A stretch of DNA of 34,330 nucleotides from a virus: the IMG/VR virus record IMGVR_UViG_3300020436_000003, positions 1 to 34,330 of that record. The stretch is one strand, 5' to 3'. Of this stretch, positions 1-8,356 are shown in pieces. The position numbers and the translations under genes were made by a program. How positions within the stretch are numbered: the stretch's first letter is position 1; every line of letters begins with the position of its first letter. Under the pieces are notes generated by a model. The model was not told where the DNA came from and did not search any database. It worked only from the letters and a program-made list of their open reading frames with translations.

Positions 1-77
1 CTACCACTTGCAGGATTAATTGTTCCTACGGCTCTACCTATATAAACACAGTACATATCATCTGTACCTGCTGTTGC
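1..77. repeat. Left copy of 77-bp terminal overlap (circular closure)
   Basis: These 77 bases are identical to 34254-34330. A 77-bp exact end overlap is what a de Bruijn assembler run with k=77 leaves when it closes a circle, so I read it as an assembly overlap on a circular or circularly permuted genome of 34,253 bp rather than a biological terminal repeat. The tail gene that spans the join stays in frame, which supports closure. Confidence 0.93.
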
Positions 78-275
78 TTCAGTTAGTGTTAAACTTGTGC
101 CAGAGGCAGAATACGCATATGTAGGTTCTTGTCTTACATTGTTTATATATAAAGCTATATCGTTAGCACTAGTTACAGATTGCGATAATGTATAGTTTTG
201 AGTTGCACTAACAGAAAAATCTTGTTTAACAAGCGATTGTGTAGATGTAGTAGGAGTAATACCAAGATAAGCCAT
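1..275 (-). CDS. Tail fibre/tip-type virion protein, N-terminal part (continues across the contig join)
   Basis: The ATG at 275 overlaps the stop of the upstream gene (TAATG). The frame runs off the left edge and continues at 34253 down to 33644, giving 885 nt and 294 residues over the join. The N-terminus begins MAYLGITPTTST, closely resembling MAYLGQQPITGN of the gene at 31921-32979. This opening is common in marine phage tail fibres and probably forms the particle-docking part. Residues 40-75 hold an IALYINNVRQEP stretch like the beta-rich adaptor of its paralog. The protein is inferred to be a virion tail-tip or receptor-binding component. No enzymatic motif is seen. Confidence 0.85.
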   Translation of the reverse strand, partial: MAYLGITPTTSTQSLVKQDFSVSATQNYTLSQSVTSANDIALYINNVRQEPTYAYSASGTSLTLTEATAGTDDMYCVYIGRAVGTINPASG

Positions 276-619
276 TAGGTTATCTCCATAATTGACAATG
301 CTACATCCAATGAAGCTGATGCACTTGCTTGTGCTTTAACAACATCAGTTGTTTGCACGACAACTTTTTGTCCTCCAAACACTTCAAGTGTAGTGTTAGC
401 CGGTATATCTACTGCTTTTAACAAAAAGATGTTAGCATTGGTTTCTGTATCAGAAGTATCACTTACTAATTGTACGTCTGCAGTTATTGCACTTGTTGTT
501 TTATTACACAAGGCCATACCTAATACAACTGTACTTGTGCTCGAGGGCACAGTATAGATTGTATCTAACGCACTATGATTTACACTTGCTTTTGTTTTTA
601 CTTTAAATGTATTAGCCAT
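275..619 (-). CDS. Small putative virion structural protein
   Basis: A 114-residue protein rich in Thr, Ser, Val and Ala with alternating polar and hydrophobic residues, suggesting an all-beta fold. The N-terminus MANTFKVKTKASV and the segment VDIPANTTLEVFGGQKVVVQ resemble small proteins of unknown function found beside tail genes in marine myo- and podoviruses. It lies between the tail fibre gene (633-1469) and the join-spanning tail gene, with which it shares a TAATG stop/start overlap, so the two are probably translationally coupled. A virion or tail role is inferred from position and composition. No domain name can be given with confidence. Confidence 0.8.
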   Translation of the reverse strand: MANTFKVKTKASVNHSALDTIYTVPSSTSTVVLGMALCNKTTSAITADVQLVSDTSDTETNANIFLLKAVDIPANTTLEVFGGQKVVVQTTDVVKAQASASASLDVALSIMEIT

Positions 620-632
620 AATGTTTCCTATA

Positions 633-1469
633 TTAACCTAAAGCAATAGCTAATGCAACAGGGTCGGGTGCTGTGTTAGTAATTGTTACTGTATCCGTTG
701 CACTTACAGCTACTTGCATATTTGTTCCTGCAGTAAATGTTAATGTATTTCCATCAGTTATTGTTTGTGTTGTTGATCCATCAGAAATAGTAAAACTATC
801 AAATGTGCCTGTACCATCTGCTCCTGCCGCACCGGTTGCACCTGTTGCACCTTGTGGCAAACCTAATGCCAATACACCTGTAGATGTATTATAAGATGCT
901 GTAGCTGATGCTCCGGGTGACAATGTGCTTACTGTTACACCACCTGCAATAGGTTGTGAACTTACAGAAACATTACCAGAACCATCAAAAGATAATATTT
1001 TATTGGCTCTAGTTGCCGGTACTGATAATGTAGGTGTTGTGTCATCACCATCTGTTAATCTTATACTTCTTGTAATTTGATCTTTATTATCGCTAAATAT
1101 AGCAACAGCTTTATCTAATTCTGTATTTAAGGCAGTTACATCAAAAGCACCATTAACAGGAAAATCTGTTGTTCTTTCTATAGTAATACGTCTAACAACT
1201 ACAACTTTATCATTAGCTGTAAGTCCAGAACCAAATGTAATAGTTGCACCTGTACCAAATTCATATGCACTATCGCTAGAAGAATTACTAGCTGTTACTT
1301 TATATGTTGTGGTTGTAGTAGGATTAGCATTGTATGTAGCTAATACATTATTTTTATAAACTTTAAGATCATCAATAGAAAAAAATTCAAATGTAATACT
1401 AAATGCTGTTTGACCGCCTGAAGCTGTAAAAACTTGTCTACCTGTATTCTGTGCTGATGCTATTGTCAT
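633..1469 (-). CDS. T7-type tail fibre protein with collagen-like segment
   Basis: A 278-residue protein. Residues about 1-150 match the T7 gp17 N-terminal, tail-attaching domain in pattern: FSITFEFFSIDDLKVYKNN near the start, then a VVVVRRITIERTTDFPVNGAF segment and a LDKAVAIFSDNKDQI helix. A short collagen-like Gly-X-Y run (GATGATGAAGADGTG) lies near residues 208-222, followed by a beta-rich Thr/Ser tail. It would be anchored to the tail nozzle through the N-terminus. It is much shorter than T7 gp17 (553 residues) and probably lacks the receptor-binding tip, which the following serial tail genes may supply. The start overlaps the stop of the upstream internal virion gene (ATGA). Confidence 0.85.
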   Translation of the reverse strand: MTIASAQNTGRQVFTASGGQTAFSITFEFFSIDDLKVYKNNVLATYNANPTTTTTYKVTASNSSSDSAYEFGTGATITFGSGLTANDKVVVVRRITIERTTDFPVNGAFDVTALNTELDKAVAIFSDNKDQITRSIRLTDGDDTTPTLSVPATRANKILSFDGSGNVSVSSQPIAGGVTVSTLSPGASATASYNTSTGVLALGLPQGATGATGAAGADGTGTFDSFTISDGSTTQTITDGNTLTFTAGTNMQVAVSATDTVTITNTAPDPVALAIALG

Positions 1470-4400
1470 TTTATACCTGCTAAACTATTATATGTTTCTT
1501 TAAATGTATCATCCCATAACCACAAACTATTATACGGTATCATTCGCCTAAAGATAGCATGTCTTTCACGATTTGACAAATCTGAATCAGTAAAAGCCTG
1601 ATGCAAATCCAATAACATAGATGGTGCCGCACCTGATATTTCTCCCCAAGCATCTCTTTCTGTAGGACTGCCAAATCTATTATCTAAACCTACCATAGGT
1701 CTTAACCCATATGAATTATCAAAAAACCCACCAGATATAGTTTCTACCATAAAATTCATATCTCCTGCTAAAGATAATATTCCTGATAATTCTACGGCTC
1801 TTACTACTTTTTCTCCGAATGGTTTATCTTCATATAAATCTCCGCTTTTTAATCTATCAGCTACCATACCAAATGTAACTAAAGCTAATCCTCCTGTTAT
1901 TGCAGGACTAACACCATCTCTATTTTGCACTAAGTTTGTTGTTAATCTTTTTACAGAAGATATGCCATATGAGTAAAACTGTAAAATAAGTGCTAACCAA
2001 GCATTATTAATTTTACCTCCAAGATCACTTTTTTGAAAACCAAAGTATCTCATTAAAGGATTGTCTAACATTTGTGCAATTCCTTCATCATTAATTCTAA
2101 TAACACCCTGCATCATATTTGGTCTATCTGCTACGTTTGGCGTAATAATTGTTCTTTGTATGTCAGAAAATACTGCGTTAGCTAATGCTCGTCTTGCCTC
2201 AATACCACCTCTACGACTTCCCCACGCATTTGTATTAGCTAATATTTGTTCTCCATTTTTTTCAAAAGGCATACTAGCTATAGTTTCTGCCATATTTTCA
2301 TCAATACCAAAAGAGGCCAATCTTCTTTTACCCAATCTATCTAATTGACCTCCAGATAGTTTTATACAATCTTCCATAAATCTGTGCATACTTGTAAGAC
2401 CTACAAATTCTTTAAGAATATGTGTCCACGGCGTTAGTCCATTTAACATAAAGAAAGCGTTTTGTGGTCGTTCTAGCCATTGTCCAATATATTTATCAAA
2501 CCAACCTTGTTTATTTTTTCTGCTGTTTGTAATACCACCATCATACATAAATCTTCTCATATAGTTTTGAAGAGTCATTTCAGATACAGGTGCAAGATAT
2601 TGTAAATCTTTAAGATTACTTTTTCGTAAGTTATCCATACCTTTTAAAAAAGGTTCTATATTACCTTTCATTATAGATCCAAACCCTTGTGTCATTATTG
2701 GTCTAGCTAATTCAGGTATAGCACTATATACAACTCTACCCATATACGCTAAAGATGCCCAATTCTTCATAGCTTGTGCAGAACGAACACCAAATGTAGT
2801 AGGATCGGCAGAATATAATGTGCCTAATATTTTATCTTTTTCATCTATAAAAGCATTAATAATTGCCGCTCTATCAGTATCTTTTACATTGTTTAATATT
2901 AAATCAATTTCTGTTCGTGTAAGAAAATCATTCATATGAGTATCACCAAATTTTTTTGCTAACTCTACTGCAGGTGCTACACGCTCTGAGTATGAACGAA
3001 GTAAAAAAGCGGCGTCTGTTTCAATAAAATCTAATACTTCTTTGTTAGGTATTTTTAAACTTCTTACTAATAATGGTCTTGCACCTACTTTATATCTACC
3101 ATCAAGATCAAAACCATATCCTGCTATACCTTCACCATCTTGCCATCTAGCTTCATTCTCTGTAATTTGATTAAAATAAAATTCTACTTCTGCATCAACA
3201 ATGCCTGAATGTGCATTTTGTCTATATACTATTCGTTCTGCTTCTGTCATAGCAAAACTATTCCGAATCTCAATATAACCTTCTCGTGAATGTGAGTCTG
3301 CTAATTGTTCTTCTATATGTCTACGAAGTATTTGTCTAAATTCATCTTCATTTTCTAATATAGCATCTCGTTTCCAAATTCTATGTAAATATGATTCATC
3401 TGCCCAATAAGGTCTATCTGATTGAAATACAACTTGTTGACTTGAATAAAACTCAGTTTCTGCTTTAAGTCGCTTAAACATAGTTTCTAGTCGTTTTACA
3501 TTATCTTCGCCAAGTCTATCTATGTTTGCTTGTTGTATAACTAAATCTCCATCTGCATCAAGAGAACCTACTTCTCGTACTATGCGATTCATATGAAATT
3601 GTTTCTTTTTTATTAATTGTAAATAACTTTGATTATTTGCATACATTCCATTTTCAGCTAATTGGTCATCATAAAACTTTGTTATTTTTTTATATACACC
3701 TGCTGATCTTCTTAAATTTTCTAAAACTGCATCACTAACTTGATTAGTAAGAGATTCAGGATCAACAACATATCTACCTAATAATTCACTATATTGTTTA
3801 AAATCCATTTCGTCTGATACGCCTCTTGCATTTCTAGTAAATCTATCTTGTACATTATTTACAAATGCTTTTGCCGCCTTTGCCGTTTTTACTAATTCAG
3901 TTTTAAATATACCCATTTCTGCATCAGCACCTGTTAATGATAAAAAATTATTTTCTATTTCTCGCAACCCTGCAACAATTTCTGCATTATGCCTTGTGCC
4001 TACTGCAGTAACTACAGACTCAGGTGTTGCTTTAAATAAATCATTTATTTTATTAACTGTTGCATAATCACCACTTAACTCAATCATTTTAACTATTATT
4101 TCATTTGCTAGTTTTTGGTCTTGCACTTTTTTACCAACAGTATTTAGAACCATTGAAGCATTTGTCCAATTTGGTAGCATACCTAATAACTCATTAGTAT
4201 CTGTAGTAGCTAAATAATATGATTCCACTTTAGTATCTTTTATAACAGCTTTGTTTAATCTTTTTTCATAATCTAGTGTAGATTCATCTCTAGCTTTTTT
4301 AAACTTAGGATATACAGCTTTGTAAATAGCTTTTTTAATATTATAATTTACCCAATCATTAGCCGATTTAAAGAAGTTATCACCTACTCTAATTCCTAAT

Positions 4401-5515
4401 CGTTCTTGTAAATACTGCAAATGTTTTCTTGTAATAAATTGTCCTTTTGCAACTACAAAATCAACACTTACTTGTGGCGATCCATCAACTATTTGATAAC
4501 TTGCTATTTCTGTATTTAACCTAAAATTATTACCTACAGCACTTGTAGCTTCAGCACGAGTTGTATCTTGTAATATTTTTGTTTGTCCTGTTTCACTTAT
4601 ATTACGTTCAACATCTTGTAATCGTAAACTAGCACTTCTAACTCTTGCTGTTCTTCTAGGATTTCTTCCACGAACTGTGCCATATGGTCGTACTCTAATA
4701 TTTGCAGGATCTCTTCTATTTTTAATTATAACTCCGGGAGAGTTAGCTTTAAAATTAAATATTACCTCAACATCATCATAATTTATTCCATTGTCTATAG
4801 CATCTATAATTTGATTTGCATCTTCAACAGTTGCATTAATTGTTCTATCAGCTAATATTCTTCGTGCAACTTGTTCACCAAAAGTTTCAGTCATTCTTCC
4901 GTATATACCACCAAACAAACCACTTACACCAAATGCAAATCCAATATTACCAACACTCTCACCTACAGTAGATGTAGGATCAAGAGCAGAACGTACTACT
5001 TCTGTACCTGTAACTATTCCTGCACCTGCTCCACCTGCTTTAACTGCACCTCTAAAAAATCCTAATCCTTTTGCTAGTGGTATTGGTATTAATGTAGTTG
5101 GATCAAAAGCGGCGGCAACAAAACCCGGAAGCAATCTATCGCTATAATCTAATCTATCTTTAATTTCTATATTTTTGTCTATACGCTCTATTATAGCTTC
5201 CATATGTTTTCTATTACGAACATTAAAAAATGAACGTTTATAAGGTCTGTAGCGTGAAGGCACATCTCTATCAAAATCTATATCTTCTCGTGGTTCGTCT
5301 AAATATGATCTATCTTGGTTTAAATACATATCAAGTTCACCAAGATAACTTGTTGCCATATGGTCAGTTACATCTTGAAAAAATGTATTTCTGGTTCTCA
5401 TAGGGCGTCTTGAACCTGTAAACTTTGGTTCAACTTTTTGAAACATATGTTTTTGCAACTCACTTTGTTGCTGTGGTTCTAATTGTAAATTATTTAATTT
5501 TTCAAATTTTTCCAT
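1466..5515 (-). CDS. Large internal virion protein (T7 gp16-like position)
   Basis: At 1349 residues this is the largest protein of the genome. It is third in the internal-virion series after 7835-8356 and 5517-7826, the same order as T7 genes 14, 15 and 16, and just upstream of the tail fibre gene as in T7. The N-terminal 130 residues are Arg/Asp-rich. Residues about 130-210 carry Gly/Ala-rich hydrophobic stretches (FFRGAVKAGGAGAGIVTGT; IGFAFGVSGLFGGIYG) that could enter a membrane. The rest is long, helical and charged. I do not see a convincing transglycosylase active site like that of T7 gp16. By analogy it would be ejected into the host to help form the DNA translocation channel. Confidence 0.82.
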   Translation of the reverse strand: MEKFEKLNNLQLEPQQQSELQKHMFQKVEPKFTGSRRPMRTRNTFFQDVTDHMATSYLGELDMYLNQDRSYLDEPREDIDFDRDVPSRYRPYKRSFFNVRNRKHMEAIIERIDKNIEIKDRLDYSDRLLPGFVAAAFDPTTLIPIPLAKGLGFFRGAVKAGGAGAGIVTGTEVVRSALDPTSTVGESVGNIGFAFGVSGLFGGIYGRMTETFGEQVARRILADRTINATVEDANQIIDAIDNGINYDDVEVIFNFKANSPGVIIKNRRDPANIRVRPYGTVRGRNPRRTARVRSASLRLQDVERNISETGQTKILQDTTRAEATSAVGNNFRLNTEIASYQIVDGSPQVSVDFVVAKGQFITRKHLQYLQERLGIRVGDNFFKSANDWVNYNIKKAIYKAVYPKFKKARDESTLDYEKRLNKAVIKDTKVESYYLATTDTNELLGMLPNWTNASMVLNTVGKKVQDQKLANEIIVKMIELSGDYATVNKINDLFKATPESVVTAVGTRHNAEIVAGLREIENNFLSLTGADAEMGIFKTELVKTAKAAKAFVNNVQDRFTRNARGVSDEMDFKQYSELLGRYVVDPESLTNQVSDAVLENLRRSAGVYKKITKFYDDQLAENGMYANNQSYLQLIKKKQFHMNRIVREVGSLDADGDLVIQQANIDRLGEDNVKRLETMFKRLKAETEFYSSQQVVFQSDRPYWADESYLHRIWKRDAILENEDEFRQILRRHIEEQLADSHSREGYIEIRNSFAMTEAERIVYRQNAHSGIVDAEVEFYFNQITENEARWQDGEGIAGYGFDLDGRYKVGARPLLVRSLKIPNKEVLDFIETDAAFLLRSYSERVAPAVELAKKFGDTHMNDFLTRTEIDLILNNVKDTDRAAIINAFIDEKDKILGTLYSADPTTFGVRSAQAMKNWASLAYMGRVVYSAIPELARPIMTQGFGSIMKGNIEPFLKGMDNLRKSNLKDLQYLAPVSEMTLQNYMRRFMYDGGITNSRKNKQGWFDKYIGQWLERPQNAFFMLNGLTPWTHILKEFVGLTSMHRFMEDCIKLSGGQLDRLGKRRLASFGIDENMAETIASMPFEKNGEQILANTNAWGSRRGGIEARRALANAVFSDIQRTIITPNVADRPNMMQGVIRINDEGIAQMLDNPLMRYFGFQKSDLGGKINNAWLALILQFYSYGISSVKRLTTNLVQNRDGVSPAITGGLALVTFGMVADRLKSGDLYEDKPFGEKVVRAVELSGILSLAGDMNFMVETISGGFFDNSYGLRPMVGLDNRFGSPTERDAWGEISGAAPSMLLDLHQAFTDSDLSNRERHAIFRRMIPYNSLWLWDDTFKETYNSLAGIK

Positions 5516-5516
5516 A

Positions 5517-7826
5517 TTATTTCATTAGTTCTGGACTTCTTACATTAAGTATATCTTCTAATCGTCTACGATATTCTTTGTCTTGCATACCTTTTCTTTT
5601 TAATTGCCCTTCAGTATATATCATTGATAAATCAAGTTTTCTTTTCATTTCTAAATTAGCAAACGGATATACTACAATTACTTCTTGTGTATTTTTATTT
5701 ATTAATGGCTCTTTAAAACCATTAGAATTTTTAATTATAAGATAAGGAACTTTAGATATATCATTTAATGGTATAGTTTCATCACCTGCAAACATTAAAC
5801 TAAGTCCATCAGAATCAACACCAAGACCTCTTTTTATAGCTTTCTTTCGTTCATCATCTGTTGCAAAATATCCATCATCTTTTACAACACTCATAACGTA
5901 TTTTTTTATTTCATTATATCCATCTGGTATTCCTGCATTTTTCATAATTTGTTTATTAATAGGATAACGAACTGCAACACCTTTTTTGTCGTTTGCAAAT
6001 TGACTATTACTTACTTGTATATCACTTACGCCATAATAATTTTGCGACATACTATCAAATCGTTTTTCAAAATAATCTTTAGCGTGGCTTGCTTTATAAC
6101 CATCTATTCCTGCATTTACTTTAAATCCTGCGTGTAATAAATTAATTTCCATTTCTGGTGGTTCTGCTCCAAATTTATCTTTAAATTTACTTCGTATTAC
6201 ATTTAATATATCTCGGACAGGATCTGTACCATCTGTAGTTTGTAAACCTACTGCTTGTTGTTTTTGTGCTATTTCTACATTAAATTCTTCAGCACGAAGT
6301 CTATTTCTTGTTTCTTCTGTTATTGTTCCAAATAATGCTTTATCTCTTATCATTTGATTTAATAAATATTCTGCATCTCGCAAATCTCCTCTTGGGTTAT
6401 GACCAAAAAACATAAAGTCAGGTCTACCATATTTAGGTCTATCAAGCACACCTTGTATATAATCTAAAACGCCACCTGCTTTTTGTGTATTATTTAATAA
6501 TATTTTCATTTGATTTTTTAACATAGTACCTAGTTCTGCTGTATTATGCTCTCCTAATCTACTTAATGCTATAACTGTTTTAGCTATATCTACACCCCGA
6601 TTTAAATCTGCACCTAAATAAAAACGAGCATTTGGATCACCTGAATATGTTTGTACAAATTTATCCCCGTTAGTTGGACTATCTAATATGTCTTTAGCTA
6701 TCTCTGATTTTGCAGGATTCCACAGATTACCATTAGTTTCGCCTTGTACTGCTTGTGATAAATTTTGTTCAAAACTAGCTTCTGAACCCATTTTGTTAAA
6801 ACCTGTTATTTTTGCAGTTAAAGCATCATTAATAATATTTTGTCCTGCTGTGCTTAATTTACCAACAGAATCAACCAAAGTTTTATTATCTAACATTACA
6901 GTATTGCCATCTTTATCTGTTATAGGCACTTGTGCATAAACACCATCTAATAAATATTTTATGTTTTCTGCATTAGTTTGTAGTCTTGCAATACCTACAG
7001 ATGTTTCATCAACCATATCTACAGGATCTAAATATTTACTCATAGCTTTAGTAAATGCACTTAAATCTTGATATGATTGTTTTACAACCTTACCTTCTAT
7101 TCGTGCTGTTTCTGATAACGGAGAATACAAATCTACAATTTGATTTATTTCTGCTATTTCTCCTTCTATTGACAAACCTGTTGTTACTTTAGATTGAATT
7201 GTGTTTTGTATTCTTTTTAAATCTTCTGTGTAAGATAAATCATTTTGAGCATCTGTTTGTCTGTTAAGAGCATATTGTACATCTTTTTCACCACCTACAG
7301 TTAATCTGTTAATAGTAGGTAGTATAAGATTAAATAATTCATCACCGGTTTCTTTTCTTATTTGATCAGATATAACATCTACAAATGGTTTAATTTCATC
7401 TGATGAACCTTGGTTAGCTAGAATAGATGCTTTTTTTTCATCTATTAATTGTGCTAAATCAGTTTGTATTTCATTTTTTACACGAAACACATACAGTTCA
7501 TTTTGTTTTTCTTGTTTTTCTGGATTCCACCATATATTAAGTGGTTTAGGAATATTAAATTTTGTGGTAGTTACTTCTTTTCCATTTTTGTCATATGACA
7601 CAATTTTGTCAGTAGTTATCTTAAATTCTTTATTATAGTTGTCTGCATATACATCATCTACTGCTAACTGCAAATCTTTAAAACCTTGACTGAGTTGTTG
7701 TGTTGCCTCTGCCCAAGCATCAGCAGTTAGACCTGCCTGTCTTGCCGCTTCTTTTGCACCTTTTGGCTCAACAACACCAAGTGTGTTTACTAAATTAGTT
7801 GTTAATCTTTCTCTTCGTACTGCCAT
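5517..7826 (-). CDS. Internal virion protein (T7 gp15-like position)
   Basis: A 769-residue, mostly helical, charged protein with no obvious signal peptide or membrane segment. Length and order match T7 gp15 (747 residues): it follows the gp14-like gene and precedes the giant gp16-like gene with only 1 nt between. It contains VGLQTTDGTDPVRDILNVI and an extended Lys/Asp-rich C-terminus ending in RRRLEDILNV. Its expected role is a core protein in the capsid, ejected before the DNA to build a periplasmic tunnel. The assignment rests on synteny and size. I cannot recognise sequence motifs specific to gp15. Confidence 0.78.
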   Translation of the reverse strand: MAVRRERLTTNLVNTLGVVEPKGAKEAARQAGLTADAWAEATQQLSQGFKDLQLAVDDVYADNYNKEFKITTDKIVSYDKNGKEVTTTKFNIPKPLNIWWNPEKQEKQNELYVFRVKNEIQTDLAQLIDEKKASILANQGSSDEIKPFVDVISDQIRKETGDELFNLILPTINRLTVGGEKDVQYALNRQTDAQNDLSYTEDLKRIQNTIQSKVTTGLSIEGEIAEINQIVDLYSPLSETARIEGKVVKQSYQDLSAFTKAMSKYLDPVDMVDETSVGIARLQTNAENIKYLLDGVYAQVPITDKDGNTVMLDNKTLVDSVGKLSTAGQNIINDALTAKITGFNKMGSEASFEQNLSQAVQGETNGNLWNPAKSEIAKDILDSPTNGDKFVQTYSGDPNARFYLGADLNRGVDIAKTVIALSRLGEHNTAELGTMLKNQMKILLNNTQKAGGVLDYIQGVLDRPKYGRPDFMFFGHNPRGDLRDAEYLLNQMIRDKALFGTITEETRNRLRAEEFNVEIAQKQQAVGLQTTDGTDPVRDILNVIRSKFKDKFGAEPPEMEINLLHAGFKVNAGIDGYKASHAKDYFEKRFDSMSQNYYGVSDIQVSNSQFANDKKGVAVRYPINKQIMKNAGIPDGYNEIKKYVMSVVKDDGYFATDDERKKAIKRGLGVDSDGLSLMFAGDETIPLNDISKVPYLIIKNSNGFKEPLINKNTQEVIVVYPFANLEMKRKLDLSMIYTEGQLKRKGMQDKEYRRRLEDILNVRSPELMK

Positions 7827-7834
7827 ATTATTAT

Positions 7835-8356
7835 CTAAGTAAAGAAATTACCCTTTGCACCTTGTGCCGCTCTTACTAAATCACCACCTGCACTTGCAAG
7901 ATTACCATACATTCCATACCTTGCCGCCGTTTGTCTTGCTTGAAAACCAGATGCTGAAGCCTGTGCCGCCATACTTGTTTGCTGTGCCGCCCTTTGTGAA
8001 GAAACTACATCTGCAAGTCCGTTAACTTGTAATCTGCGAATATCTTGTTTTACTGTTTTTTTACTAGCTTTAAAAAAAGCACCAAAACTTGGTGAGTCTA
8101 AATCTATATTACCTGCCGCTAAAGCAACTTTATTAGATTTCATATTTCTAAGATAATCTCGTTTTCTGTCATTAATTTTTTGTTGCATAGCTAACATAGC
8201 TTGTTTTGCATTTTCTTCTTCTTGGCGTCTTTGCATTTCATAAGCCATCTGCTCATAGTTTTGTTGTTGTCTTAAATTCTTTTGTTGTTGAAAATATCCA
8301 ACTACACTAAACGCTGTACTAATTGCACTAAAGACTGCTCCAACTGCATTACACAT
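7835..8356 (-). CDS. Internal virion protein (T7 gp14-like)
   Basis: A 173-residue protein. The N-terminus MCNAVGAVFSAISTAFSVVGYF is a hydrophobic segment (about residues 4-22). It is followed by a Gln-rich coiled coil (residues 23-70) and an Ala/Gln-rich helical region with SQRAAQQTSMAAQASASGFQ. This layout, a short N-terminal hydrophobic helix followed by an Ala/Gln-rich rod, is typical of gp14-like internal proteins of T7-like marine podoviruses, which insert in the host outer membrane on ejection. The start overlaps the tail tube B stop by 1 nt, so it is probably translationally coupled. Confidence 0.8.
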   Translation of the reverse strand: MCNAVGAVFSAISTAFSVVGYFQQQKNLRQQQNYEQMAYEMQRRQEEENAKQAMLAMQQKINDRKRDYLRNMKSNKVALAAGNIDLDSPSFGAFFKASKKTVKQDIRRLQVNGLADVVSSQRAAQQTSMAAQASASGFQARQTAARYGMYGNLASAGGDLVRAAQGAKGNFFT

